64,000 bases of DNA from an uncultured Gardnerella sp. (GCA_947088155.1 CAMUFL010000001.1:124001-188000), one strand, 5' to 3'; shown: positions 10,093-19,136, counted from the stretch's first letter. Notes: generated from the sequence alone by a model not told the origin. Program-made: numbers and translations.

Positions 10093-10140
10093 CGTTGCTC
10101 TCCTCGGTTTGCTGTTAAACTAGGGGGAGCGACGTTTTTG
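10093..10140 (+). terminator. Terminator or attenuator upstream of the L,D-transpeptidase gene
   Basis: An 11-bp stem with two G-U pairs (10093-10103 with 10124-10134) is followed by TTTTTGCTTTT. It lies 92 bases after ychF and just before the Shine-Dalgarno site of the next gene, so it may end ychF transcription or attenuate the next gene. Confidence 0.6.
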
Positions 10141-10159
10141 CTTTTACAATGGAGATGTT

Positions 10160-10924
10160 ATGCAATTTATTCGTAACTTTGTGAGCGATATACGCAAGTG
10201 TGTTCGCATTGTTGCAAGATTTTGCAAATGGTGGAAGCGTAGTTCTAATTTTGCTCGTTGTGTTGCATCAGCTTTATTGGCTACATTATTGATTCCGTTC
10301 TTCTGCTTTGTTGGTTTTGAAACTTCTAATGTTGTTTCTGCTTCTTTAAGGCATAGTGCTCAGTTAAAAAAAATTAATTTGAGTGAGCGTGAAAAAATTG
10401 ATTGCAAAATAAGCAAACTGAACGGTAATGATAAATCTTTTATTAAAAAATATTGCAAAAATTATCTAGAAAATAAGTCTTTACTTAAACCTAATTTTTG
10501 GAAATATCCTACTGGTGGAGCCTATCCTAATCTTACAGGAATAAAGGTTTCGGATTTGCATGTGAATGTAAATTTGAAAAAACAGCGTGTTTATATTATT
10601 GCTCATGGGAAAACTGTGTATTCAATGGTTATGAGTTCTGGAATAAAAGACTCGACTCCTCATGGTAATTATCAAATTAATGGTCGTGGTGATCATTTCT
10701 TTAATCAAGATGAAAAAGTTGGAGCGGATTACTGGGTTGCTTTTATTGGATCGCAATATTTATTCCATTCTGTGCCGACGAATTATAATTTTGGAGAATA
10801 TATTCCGTCAGAAGGCATGAAGCTTGGAAAGCCTGCATCGCATGGTTGTGTGCGTTTAAGCGTTGCGGATGCCAAATGGTTTTATAAAAATATTCCTGAT
10901 GGAACGGCTGTGCATATTGGATAG
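10160..10924 (+). CDS. L,D-transpeptidase (YkuD domain)
   Basis: A 254-residue cell-wall enzyme. One membrane segment at about residues 36-60 suggests a signal anchor. The YkuD catalytic domain covers about residues 125-254, with the active-site motif SHGCVRLS (Cys about residue 230) and the upstream HG-containing strand (STPHGNYQINGRGDHF). Such enzymes form 3-3 peptide cross-links in peptidoglycan or attach proteins to it, outside the membrane. The start follows GGAGATG. Asn/Lys-rich composition between residues 65 and 125 marks a linker of no known fold. Converges with the YeiH-type gene across a terminator. Confidence 0.92.
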   Translation: MQFIRNFVSDIRKCVRIVARFCKWWKRSSNFARCVASALLATLLIPFFCFVGFETSNVVSASLRHSAQLKKINLSEREKIDCKISKLNGNDKSFIKKYCKNYLENKSLLKPNFWKYPTGGAYPNLTGIKVSDLHVNVNLKKQRVYIIAHGKTVYSMVMSSGIKDSTPHGNYQINGRGDHFFNQDEKVGADYWVAFIGSQYLFHSVPTNYNFGEYIPSEGMKLGKPASHGCVRLSVADAKWFYKNIPDGTAVHIG

Positions 10925-10964
10925 ATTTTTCAAGAATACACGAAAATAAATTATCGAGAATATA

Positions 10965-11000
10965 AAATGAGGATCTTCAAACGAAGACCCTCATTTGTTA
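10965..11000 (+). terminator. Bidirectional terminator between convergent genes
   Basis: AAATGAGG..TCTTC pairs with GAAGA..CCTCATTT (10965-10996) around a 4-base loop, with A- and T-rich flanks. It separates the L,D-transpeptidase gene from the converging membrane protein gene. Confidence 0.7.
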
Positions 11001-11026
11001 AGCAAAACTATTTTGTAATGTTGTAT

Positions 11027-12088
11027 TTAGAAGAACAGTACTGCAGCTGCATAAGCCAAAGCAACTAAAACAATAGAAGCTAGGAAGCTTGCTGCAAATG
11101 CTGCGCGACCTTGCTTAAAAATAGCTCGGAAGTTTACGTTAATTCCAAGTGCAGCCATAGCCATGCCAAGGAAAACGTATCCTGCTTCTACAAGAGTTGA
11201 TGCGTGAGCTGTTATGAAAGGAACATAAGTTCCAATAACGGATGCTGCAATGAAGCCAAGCATAAACCATGGGAAGCTAATCTTATGCTTTCCGCCATTT
11301 TCAACTTTGCTATGACGAGCATTCCACCAAATTGCAATAAAGATGGAGGCTGGAACGAGCATAAGAACTCGTGAAAGCTTCATGATTGTTGCAACATCGA
11401 TACTATCGAATGCTCCGCCAGCTGCAACGGCATGTGCGATTTCGTGAAGTGATGCACCTGCTGTAATGCCAAGCTGCTGCTTAGTCATGCCAAAGTTAGG
11501 CAGGATGAAGATTTCAGCAAGAGCGTAAATAGTGCCCATAATTGCAACTGTTGCAACAGCCATAACTTCGTTCTGTTCTTTCTCATCTTCCTCTTCTGGA
11601 AGAACTGGCATTGAGCCAGAAAGACCCATAACTGCAGCAGCTCCACAAATACTTGTGCCTCCTGCTGTAAGCATTGCAAGCTGAGGATTTACCTTCAAGA
11701 GTTTAGCAATGTTATAAGTTACGCAAACCATTATTGCAACTAACACAGCTGCAATAGGCAAGCATTTAATGCCCTTGGTAAACAAATCATGCAAATTTAG
11801 CTTAAATCCGAGGAGAATAATACCTAGGCGAAGAAGTTTGTTTGCAATCAAACCAGCAGCGCTTTTAACGCCTGCTCGCCTTGAATCATTATTCATTTTG
11901 TACACGTGCAATGGCAGCTGCAGAGCCATGCCAACAAGCAACGCAATAATAAGAGCACCAAGTAATTGGAAACCTGGGTACTGCTTAAGCCAGCTACCAA
12001 TGAAGGAAGCTAGAAGTGTCAATACAGCAATAAGAGCCATATCGATGGTGCAGATTTTCTTTTTCCATGTATCAAAGAAATTAACCAT
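11027..12088 (-). CDS. YeiH-family (UPF0324) membrane protein, putative anion exporter
   Basis: A 353-residue integral membrane protein with about ten hydrophobic segments. Recognisable family stretches are GIILLGFKLNL, TAGGTSICGAAAVMG and LHEIAHAVAAGGAF. The family is annotated as putative sulfate exporters on limited evidence; the substrate is not established by this sequence. Length and frame are normal. It is transcribed alone on the minus strand, with a long AT-rich upstream region shared with the divergent DUF488 gene. Confidence 0.88.
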   Translation of the reverse strand: MVNFFDTWKKKICTIDMALIAVLTLLASFIGSWLKQYPGFQLLGALIIALLVGMALQLPLHVYKMNNDSRRAGVKSAAGLIANKLLRLGIILLGFKLNLHDLFTKGIKCLPIAAVLVAIMVCVTYNIAKLLKVNPQLAMLTAGGTSICGAAAVMGLSGSMPVLPEEEDEKEQNEVMAVATVAIMGTIYALAEIFILPNFGMTKQQLGITAGASLHEIAHAVAAGGAFDSIDVATIMKLSRVLMLVPASIFIAIWWNARHSKVENGGKHKISFPWFMLGFIAASVIGTYVPFITAHASTLVEAGYVFLGMAMAALGINVNFRAIFKQGRAAFAASFLASIVLVALAYAAAVLFF

Positions 12089-12308
12089 TTAGCCAAGTAT
12101 TCTCCCATAATCGGACAAAAACGAACATAAATTAAAAAATTAAGCAAATTTTATATAATTTTGCTGCAAATAAACGCGACACGCCGACAGAAAATCACAT
12201 AATCGAACATAATAACTCAATTTATATCGCATATATCTTTTGCTAGTAAATAATTCCTTGAAAAAATAAATAAAGCTGCGATTATAGTAAACGTATAAAG
12301 GAGATTTT

Positions 12309-12674
12309 ATGAACAAGTGCACTGTGAAGATTAAGCGTGTGTATGAAACGGTTAGTGAAGATGATGGTGTGAGAGTCTTGGTTGATAGACTTTGGCCGCG
12401 TGGTATAAGCAAAGAATATGCTCATATTGATAAATGGCTTAAAGATATTGCTCCTACTTCGCAGTTACGTAAGTGGTTTAATCATGATCCGGAGCATTTT
12501 GAAGAATTTTCACATCGTTATGTTGAAGAACTTGATTCAAATCATGAAGCTGTTGGTGTGATTATGGATTTGTTTAGTAAGTATCAAACTATAACTTTGT
12601 TGTATGCTGCAAAAAATCCAAAAGTAAATCACGCATTAGTTTTGCAAGAATATTTACAAAAATTACTTGCTTGA
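12309..12674 (+). CDS. DUF488-family protein
   Basis: A 121-residue cytoplasmic protein of the DUF488/YeaO type. It shows the family pattern VRVLVDRLWPRGISKE, then DKWLKDIAPTSQLRKWF and a later TLLYAAKNP strand. The biochemical function of the family is not known. A Shine-Dalgarno site (AAGGAGAT) ends 5 bases before the ATG. Divergent from the YeiH-type gene. Confidence 0.9.
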   Translation: MNKCTVKIKRVYETVSEDDGVRVLVDRLWPRGISKEYAHIDKWLKDIAPTSQLRKWFNHDPEHFEEFSHRYVEELDSNHEAVGVIMDLFSKYQTITLLYAAKNPKVNHALVLQEYLQKLLA

Positions 12675-13011
12675 ATATGTGTTTACTAATTTTGCGATTG
12701 TTTAACTTTGCCTAACTTTAATTATTTTATAAACATAAGTTAGTAAGTATCAACTTTAGTTGGTGTTCATTGCATTCTTTTCAACACGCCGACTTTGCTT
12801 GATATTCCAACAAAAATAAAAAACAAAACTGTAATTTTTTTCTTATGCTCGACACTTTCGTTTTGCAACATTAGAATGTCCCTTTGGCATATGGGTCGGT
12901 GGTGCAATGGACCTCCCAGAAGCTGCCATCCCAGCGCTCAATGAGTGCTTGTTTTTTAGCGACACTTGTTTACACAACATTCTGCATAGCTTGTTTTTGC
13001 AAGGAGAAGAA
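12675..13011 (+). promoter_or_regulatory. Long structured leader of the uracil/xanthine permease gene
   Basis: This 337-base stretch has no gene of its own. From about 12840 it becomes GC-richer and fold-prone: GGTC (12895-12898) can pair with GACC around 12909-12912, and a terminator-like hairpin follows at 12933-12957. The true start codon of the permease is 55 bases after that hairpin. The arrangement suggests attenuation by an RNA signal, such as a purine- or pyrimidine-sensing element. I could not match it to a known riboswitch consensus. Confidence 0.45.
12933..12957 (+). terminator. Terminator-like hairpin in the permease leader
   Basis: AGCGCTC (12933-12939) pairs with GAGTGCT (12943-12949) around a 3-base loop, one G-U pair, followed by TGTTTTTT. 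It lies upstream of the permease start, the position of an attenuator. Confidence 0.55.
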
Positions 13012-14301
13012 ATGAATTCATTATTCACGTGGCAGCTTCACGGTAATGGTAAAACGTTAAAGCCTGGTGAAGTTGTAGAGCCAGACGAGCGTTTGACTTG
13101 GACTCGTACTGCTGGAATTGGTGCTCAGCATGTTATTGCAATGTTTGGTGCTACGTTCTTGGTGCCTATTCTTACAGGCTTTGATCCATCAACAACATTG
13201 ATGTTCACTGCTATTTCTACAGCACTGTTCTTACTTATTAACGCAAATAAGCTTCCTAGTTATCTGGGAAGCTCTTTTGGTCTTATAGCACCTGTTATGG
13301 CTGTAACAACAGCTCATAAAGGTATTGCAGTTGCAAGCTTTGGCATTATGTGCACAGGTTTACTTCTTGCTCTTATAGGTGTGCTTGTACATTTTGCAGG
13401 AGCTAAGTGGATTGACATTATTATGCCGCCTGTTGTAAACGGTGCAATCGTTGCAATTATTGGTTTTAATTTAGGACCTGCAGTTTGGACTAATTTCCAG
13501 AAAGCTCCAGATACGGCTCTTGTGACATTAGTTGCTGTAATGCTTATTGCTGTAGTATTTCGCGGTCTTCTTGGTCGTTTAAATATTCTTTTAGGTGTTC
13601 TTGTTGGTTACGCTTATGCATGCTTCCAAGGTCAAGTCGATTTTAAAAAGATTGAAGAAGCTTCTTGGATTGGTTTTCCTAAATTCCACACTCCACAAGT
13701 TGATTTCTCTGTTCTACTTATGTTCTTGCCGGTAGTACTTGTTCTTATTGCAGAAAATGTTGGTCACGTAAAGTCTGTAGCTCAAATGACTGGTCGCGAC
13801 TATGACTCTAAGATTGGAACTGCATTATTTGCAGATGGTTTTGGTACAGCTATTGCTGGTTTATTCGGTGGCTGTGGTACTACTACGTACGGCGAAAATA
13901 TCGGTGTTATGGCCGCAACAAAGGTCTATTCTACTGCAGCTTATTGGTGTGCTGCAGCTTTTGCATTCATCCTGAGCCTTTGCCCAAAGTTTGGTGCTGT
14001 TGTAAACTCAATTCCAGCTGGTGTTCTCGGTGGCGTGACCACTTTGCTTTACGGCATGATTGGCATGATTGGCGTAAGAATCTGGGTAGAAAACAAAGTG
14101 AACTTCGATAAGCCAGTGAATATTATGATTGCTGCAATCGTTATGATTATTGGTATTGCTAACTTCCAGTTTGCTATTTCTGGCATTCAGTTCAACGGTA
14201 TTGCAATCGGAACCGTTGTGGTGTTGGTTGTATATCACTTATTGAAGGCTATTGGAAAGCTTACTGGTACGATCGCTAAAGATGATCCTGATGTTGCCTA
14301 G
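13012..14301 (+). CDS. Uracil/xanthine permease (NCS2 family)
   Basis: A 429-residue nucleobase:cation symporter with about 12-14 membrane segments. Family motifs include QHVIAMFGATFLVPILTG near the start, and the substrate-site stretch IAENVGHVKSVAQMTGRD with GLFGGCGTTTYGENIGVMA. These NCS2 proteins import uracil or purine bases. The start at 13012 is chosen because AAGGAGAAGA directly precedes it and the protein then begins like its relatives; the frame is open for 35 codons upstream through the structured leader. Uracil is slightly favoured over xanthine by the UraA-like motif, but I cannot decide. Confidence 0.92.
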   Translation: MNSLFTWQLHGNGKTLKPGEVVEPDERLTWTRTAGIGAQHVIAMFGATFLVPILTGFDPSTTLMFTAISTALFLLINANKLPSYLGSSFGLIAPVMAVTTAHKGIAVASFGIMCTGLLLALIGVLVHFAGAKWIDIIMPPVVNGAIVAIIGFNLGPAVWTNFQKAPDTALVTLVAVMLIAVVFRGLLGRLNILLGVLVGYAYACFQGQVDFKKIEEASWIGFPKFHTPQVDFSVLLMFLPVVLVLIAENVGHVKSVAQMTGRDYDSKIGTALFADGFGTAIAGLFGGCGTTTYGENIGVMAATKVYSTAAYWCAAAFAFILSLCPKFGAVVNSIPAGVLGGVTTLLYGMIGMIGVRIWVENKVNFDKPVNIMIAAIVMIIGIANFQFAISGIQFNGIAIGTVVVLVVYHLLKAIGKLTGTIAKDDPDVA

Positions 14302-14337
14302 CTTAAATGCTCCAATTTGATTTAATTTAATCGCTTT

Positions 14338-14375
14338 AAGCGCGCTTGCATTAATTTGCGGGCGCGCTTTTTGTA
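14338..14375 (+). terminator. Terminator of the nucleobase permease gene
   Basis: AAGCGCGC (14338-14345) pairs with GCGCGCTT (14362-14369), followed by TTTTTG. Confidence 0.85.
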
Positions 14376-14434
14376 ATTAGTTTTGATTACATAATATGTA
14401 GAGTGGGAATAATTAATATAGTACTATTAACTTT

Positions 14435-17400
14435 ATGTTGAAACTCATCATAGAAATAATTATTGGCGTTGCATGGGCTGCTTTTGGCGTGTATATGGCT
14501 AAAAAACCTAAAAATACTAAGACGCATAAGCATGCCGATTATACAAGCGACGGAAAGAAAAAGCGCCAACAAGATAACGATTCTACTGATTCTATTGAGC
14601 AAGATGTAATTGTAGAAAGCATTGATGAAGATAATAAAAGTGATGATGTTGTTGCTAAAGACGATTCTAAAGAGGATGCTAAAGACGATTCTAATAGTGA
14701 AAACAAAGGTAAGACTTTTTCAAAGTTTACAAAAAAAATAGAAGATTGGGCAGACTATTATAGTGATGATGGTGACCTTGGTGACCTCTTTAGTGATTTA
14801 TTAGAAGCTAAGAAAAAACTAGAGAACAAAGGCGATTTTCCAAAAAATAGCGAAAGTAATAATATCAATAAAAGCGATTATAAGAGCACTGAAAATAAGG
14901 AGCATAAGCGTTCTATGAGATTAGAGTTTAATGTAGGTAAATTTATTGGCGGCTCAAGAAGATGGCGGTGGATTCTTGCGATAGTAGTGTTAATCGTTGT
15001 GCTTGCTATAGCTGCAATATTTGCTCTCGCAAGGTTCATAACTGATTGCATGTGGTATTCACAGCTAGGCTTTGAAAGCGTTATTTGGATTCAACTTGCA
15101 GCAAAAGTAGGCGTTTGGGTGCTTTATGCAATATTAATGTCTGCTTTTGGCTACTTGTCTGCAGCTTTGGCAATAAAAGCGCGTCCAAGCAATGCAGATG
15201 GAACTTATATTCGAATTAAAGGCAATGTTATTGATTTAAAGCAGGGAATTAGTTCAAAGCTTGCTTTGCATGTTGCAGGAATTTTTTCATTGATTGTAGG
15301 CGCGGTATTTGGATTTAAATTCTACAATCATTGGGCGCAAATTTTGTTAATGTTTAACGCCCAACCTTTTGGCATTAAGGATCCGCAATTTGGAATTGAC
15401 AATGGGTTTTATGTATTCGTACTACCAGGATTAAGGTTATTTATAAGTGCATTTGTGCTCTTATTGGTAATATCCCTTGTTTTCTCTATTATTACGCATC
15501 TTCTTATGGGAGCAATTCGTTTTAGTATGCCTATCGACGGTAAAAGCATATTAAGTATTACAAAACGAGCACGTAGACAAATTTCTGTATGGTTTATGCT
15601 TGTGATTTTGTCTTGGGCAGCTCAGCAAATTTTAGACATGTTTGCTGTTGTAACTCTTGACGGTCCTCGTATTACTGGCGGTTCATACACGGATATGAAT
15701 GCTGGAGTTCCTGGAAGCATAGTTATGGCAGTAATTACAGTGTTAGTTGGTTCTGTTATTGCATTTTGGTTTATGAAATCTCACGCTTTATCTGTAGAAG
15801 CACCAATTTCAGTTCGTTTTAAAACTGCTGTAAAAGCTTGGAAAACTCCGACTATTGCTTTAGCTTTTATGATTGTTTGCTCAATTGTTATATCTTTTGC
15901 CTGGCCGGCACTTGTGCAGCGATTTAAAGTTGCTCCTAATGCTCAGGAATTGGAAGCTACTTATATTCAGCGTAATATCGATGCTACAAAGTTTGCTTAC
16001 GGTCTAAATAATGTAAAGAAAGAATCGTATAACGCTACTTCTAAAGGTAAATCAGGTGCATTATCAAAAGAAGCAGAGTCAACTGCGCAAATTCGTTTGT
16101 TAGATCCACAAGTTACGTCTCCAACTTTCCGCCAATTGCAGCAATCGAAGCAATACTACACTTTCGCAGATACGCTTTCAGTTGATAAATACGATATTGA
16201 CGGTGTAAGTCAAGATACAGTTATCGCTGCACGTGAACTCGATTTAGCTGGAAACGATAATCGAAACTGGGTTAATGATCATACAGTTTATACGCATGGC
16301 TACGGAATTGTTGCAGCCTACGGAAATAAAGTAACTACAGATGGTCAGCCGCAATTCATGGAGTACGGTATTCCTGCTCAAGGCAAACTTACTAAGTCGC
16401 AAAAGTATGAACCACGTATTTACTTCTCTCCGAATGCTCCTGAGTATTCTATCGTTGGATCTCCAAAAGGGACAGCTCCATGGGAGTTTGATTATCCGAC
16501 TGGTTCTCAAGGTGCATTAACTACTTTTAATGGCAATGGTGGTCCAAGTTTAGGCAATTTCTTCTCTAAACTTTTGCATGCAATTAGGTTTGGGTCTGAT
16601 CAGATTCTTTTCTCTGATCGTGTGACTTCTGAATCTCAAATTTTGTATGATCGTGATCCTAAGACACGCGTGTCTAAGGTTGCTCCTTACTTAACTTTGG
16701 ATGGTCGAGTTTATCCTGCAGTAGTAGATGGTCGCGTTAAGTGGATTGTTGATGGCTATACTACTTCTGATTCTTACCCTTATTCTCAGATGACTGATTT
16801 TGGTAAGGTAACTCAAGATTCCACAACAACAACTTCTCATTCTATTAAAGGATTGACTAATCAACGCGCAAACTACATCCGTAATTCTGTGAAAGCTACA
16901 GTTGATGCTTATGATGGTTCTGTTGATTTGTATGTGTGGGATACGAAAGACCCTGTAATCAAAGCTTGGAGATCAATTTTCCCAGGTCACTATCATGACA
17001 TTTCTAAGATTTCTGGTGATTTGATGAAGCATTTGCGTTACCCAGAAAGCTTGTTTAAAGTTCAACGTCACTTATTAGCAAAGTATCACGTCGATACCGC
17101 AAGTCAATTCTTCTCTGGAGAAGACTTCTGGCAGATTCCTGTTGATCCAACTGAATCTCAAAAAGCACAAAAAGAAGATATTTTGCAACCTCCATACTAT
17201 TTGACTTTGCAAACTGGAGACGCAAAGAAACCAGTATTTTCGCTTGTCTCTACTTATATTCCAGCTGGTAAAAGTACGCGTGAAATATTGACTGGTTTCT
17301 TGTCTGTTGATTCAGATGCGGGGGATACTCCTGGAAAGATTGGTTCAAATTACGGTAAGATTCGTTTGCAAGAATTACCCAAGATATCTAATGTTCCAGG

Positions 17401-17965
17401 ACCTGGCCAAGCTCAGAATAATTTCAACGCTAATGCAAATGTTTCTAAAGAATTGAATTTGCTTGAATCCGGTTCTACTAAAGTTAAACGTGGCAATTTG
17501 ATTACATTACCTCTTGGTGGAGGACTGGTTTATGTAGAGCCTGTTTATGTGCAATCTAGCGGTTCTACTAGCTATCCTTTGCTTAAGAAGGTGTTAGTTG
17601 CGTTTGGAGATCAAGTTGGATTTGCAGATACGTTAGATGAAGCACTTAATCAAGTATTTGGCGGAAACTCGGGTGCTTTGGCTGGTGATGCTTCTAATAA
17701 TTCTTCTTCAAACAATGCTGCTGAAAGTAATGAATCTAAGGATGCTGATTCTAAAGAAGGTAGCTCTAAGGAAAGTGAGTCTAAGAATTCAGAAAAATCT
17801 CATTCTATGAGCCAAAAAGCTAAAGAAGCACTTAAACGTGCAGCTCAAGCGTTAAAAGATTCTGATTCTGCTATGCGATCCGGAAACTGGGAAGCTTACG
17901 GAAAGGCGCAAAAAGAGCTGAGCGATGCTATTAATGAAGCAATGAAAGAAGAATCAGGTAAGTAG
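14435..17965 (+). CDS. UPF0182 family membrane protein
   Basis: A 1176-residue membrane protein of the UPF0182 family, which is widespread in actinobacteria and of unknown function. One hydrophobic segment at residues 1-24 is followed by a highly charged D/E/K/S-rich stretch to about residue 160; then about seven membrane segments (175-500) and a large extracytoplasmic C-terminal domain. The last 100 residues are S/E/K/N-rich and end in an amphipathic helix. The acidic N-terminal extension is not typical of the core family as I know it; an alternative start at 14916 (MRLEFNVG) would remove it. A TACTAT hexamer seven bases before the ATG at 14435 and the lack of a Shine-Dalgarno site suggest a leaderless message. 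Confidence 0.88.
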   Translation: MLKLIIEIIIGVAWAAFGVYMAKKPKNTKTHKHADYTSDGKKKRQQDNDSTDSIEQDVIVESIDEDNKSDDVVAKDDSKEDAKDDSNSENKGKTFSKFTKKIEDWADYYSDDGDLGDLFSDLLEAKKKLENKGDFPKNSESNNINKSDYKSTENKEHKRSMRLEFNVGKFIGGSRRWRWILAIVVLIVVLAIAAIFALARFITDCMWYSQLGFESVIWIQLAAKVGVWVLYAILMSAFGYLSAALAIKARPSNADGTYIRIKGNVIDLKQGISSKLALHVAGIFSLIVGAVFGFKFYNHWAQILLMFNAQPFGIKDPQFGIDNGFYVFVLPGLRLFISAFVLLLVISLVFSIITHLLMGAIRFSMPIDGKSILSITKRARRQISVWFMLVILSWAAQQILDMFAVVTLDGPRITGGSYTDMNAGVPGSIVMAVITVLVGSVIAFWFMKSHALSVEAPISVRFKTAVKAWKTPTIALAFMIVCSIVISFAWPALVQRFKVAPNAQELEATYIQRNIDATKFAYGLNNVKKESYNATSKGKSGALSKEAESTAQIRLLDPQVTSPTFRQLQQSKQYYTFADTLSVDKYDIDGVSQDTVIAARELDLAGNDNRNWVNDHTVYTHGYGIVAAYGNKVTTDGQPQFMEYGIPAQGKLTKSQKYEPRIYFSPNAPEYSIVGSPKGTAPWEFDYPTGSQGALTTFNGNGGPSLGNFFSKLLHAIRFGSDQILFSDRVTSESQILYDRDPKTRVSKVAPYLTLDGRVYPAVVDGRVKWIVDGYTTSDSYPYSQMTDFGKVTQDSTTTTSHSIKGLTNQRANYIRNSVKATVDAYDGSVDLYVWDTKDPVIKAWRSIFPGHYHDISKISGDLMKHLRYPESLFKVQRHLLAKYHVDTASQFFSGEDFWQIPVDPTESQKAQKEDILQPPYYLTLQTGDAKKPVFSLVSTYIPAGKSTREILTGFLSVDSDAGDTPGKIGSNYGKIRLQELPKISNVPGPGQAQNNFNANANVSKELNLLESGSTKVKRGNLITLPLGGGLVYVEPVYVQSSGSTSYPLLKKVLVAFGDQVGFADTLDEALNQVFGGNSGALAGDASNNSSSNNAAESNESKDADSKEGSSKESESKNSEKSHSMSQKAKEALKRAAQALKDSDSAMRSGNWEAYGKAQKELSDAINEAMKEESGK

Positions 17966-17989
17966 TAAGTTTTCATTAATATCTCAGTT

Positions 17990-18045
17990 TGTGAGTTACA
18001 AAAGTAGCGAATGTTGCGTTATTTTCGTCACTTTTGTAACTCACA
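17990..18045. terminator. Perfect 16-bp inverted repeat between convergent genes
   Basis: TGTGAGTTACAAAAGT (17990-18005) and its exact complement (18030-18045) enclose 24 bases. It separates the UPF0182 gene from the converging permease gene and is probably a bidirectional terminator, although no long T-run follows. Confidence 0.6.
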
Positions 18046-18065
18046 TGTGCTGTTTTAATGCAATT

Positions 18066-18849
18066 TCACAATTGGCTATCTGGGTCATCATCTTCGTCTG
18101 CTGAACCAATCATAATTCTTTCACAAACGTTAACAATGCACATAAGAAGCGCAGTAAGAATTATTATTACTATTGTTGCAGAAAAAATAAGTGGTGTTCT
18201 AAATGAGTTTTTTTTCAAGCAGAAGACGGCATACGAGATCTGATCGTGACTGGAGTTCAGACGTGTGCTCTTCCGATCTAGCTGCACTAATGCGTATGCC
18301 ACCAAAAATTTGGCGAGCTGCAACCCTTAATTTAACATGCCACAAAGTCCAAGTTCTATTTGCTCCACAAGTTAAAGCAACATCTGTATAAAAACTTGGA
18401 ACGGCGTCAAGACCTCGTATAGTTTGCACAGCAATAGGGAACATGCTGAAAACCATTACTATTACAATTTTCCCCGATATTTCAAAACCAAACCAAATCA
18501 AAAAAATTGGCGCAATAGAAATTAATGGCATAGTTTGCGCTGCGCATAAAAGAGGGAATAAAGCAGATTTAACAAGCTTACAAACATGGAAAATAACACC
18601 TAAAAGAATTCCAACTACTATTGCAATAGAAAAACCGATAACTGTTTCTTGTGTTGTAATTAATGCTGCAGGTAATAGAGTTGGCAAAGCGTCAGCTGTT
18701 GATTGAACAATTGAAGATGGTGTTGGAATCAAATTTTCCGAAATTTTATAATATTCGCATGCATACTGCCAAAAAACAAGTAAAACTATTACAGAAAATA
18801 CAGTTGGCAGATATTTAATTAGCATACGTTTAAAACGCGATTGCGTCAT
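18066..18849 (-). pseudogene. ABC transporter permease (thiamine-precursor type), broken by assembly artefact
   Basis: A binding-protein-dependent permease of the SsuC/ThiX type. From the ATG at 18849 (after GAAAGGA) the frame gives a membrane protein with the EAA loop (DVALTCGANRTWTLWHVKL) up to GGIRISAA at 18280. There it runs into foreign adapter sequence. The true C-terminus resumes in another frame on the far side (NSFRTPLIFSATIVI to the stop at 18066). By comparison with relatives I estimate about 25-30 codons are missing between the halves, including the GLG(Y/V) region. The gene is probably intact in the organism. It diverges from the THI5-like binding protein gene and should serve it. 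Confidence 0.85.
18208..18279 (+). other. Illumina indexed adapter left in the assembly
   Basis: Positions 18216-18239 match the Illumina P7 sequence (beginning CAAGCAGAAGACGGCATACG). They are followed by a 6-base index CTGATC (18240-18245) and the 34-base TruSeq read-2 primer region ending CTCTTCCGATCT (18246-18279). The T8 run at 18208-18215 fits the poly-A tail read past an adapter end, seen from the other strand, though some of these bases may be genomic. The index is the reverse complement of GATCAG (TruSeq index 9). This is not biological sequence. Confidence 0.99.
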
Positions 18850-18877
18850 GAAAACTCGATTCCTTTCTTTAAATGAC

Positions 18878-18899
18878 TTCGATTGCTGCCCCAATCGAA
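18878..18899. repeat. Perfect 8-bp inverted repeat in the permease 5' region
   Basis: TTCGATTG (18878-18885) and CAATCGAA (18892-18899) enclose CTGCCC. It lies 29 bases upstream of the minus-strand permease start and could be an operator or a leader hairpin. Confidence 0.5.
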
Positions 18900-19039
18900 T
18901 TATTTAAAACTACAAATAGCACGTACATTCTATTAGAAGCGCACAACTTCTGTGAGTTTAATAGTGTACGAGATTTTTTATTTGTCTATTTAATCATGCA
19001 TAATCTAAATGTTTCGTGAGTCAATGTGTGGCAAACTGT

Positions 19040-19136
19040 AGCAGATTGAATCTGCTCAGGGGCATTGAACGGCGCGGGCTAGGCCCTTTGTTACCGTTTT
19101 CTGCCGAGTTCGTGTCACTTTCCCAGAAGAACGGTA
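19040..19136 (+). promoter_or_regulatory. Candidate regulatory RNA leader of the THI5-like binding protein
   Basis: An exact inverted repeat AGCAGATT-G-AATCTGCT (19040-19056) is followed by two alternative folds. AACGG (19068-19072) can pair with CCGTT (19094-19098), enclosing a GGGC-TAG-GCCC hairpin (19076-19086). Alternatively TACCGTTTTCTG (19092-19103) pairs with CAGAAGAACGGTA (19124-19136), 12 bp with one bulge. The two folds share CCGTT and exclude each other, as in a riboswitch. The sequence lacks the TPP-aptamer core. The Shine-Dalgarno site and ATG follow at 19149-19161. Confidence 0.5.

Noticed and set aside
18203..18391. Arg/Ser-rich small protein crossing the adapter
   Set aside because: Its N-terminal half is a translation of Illumina adapter sequence, a known database artefact.
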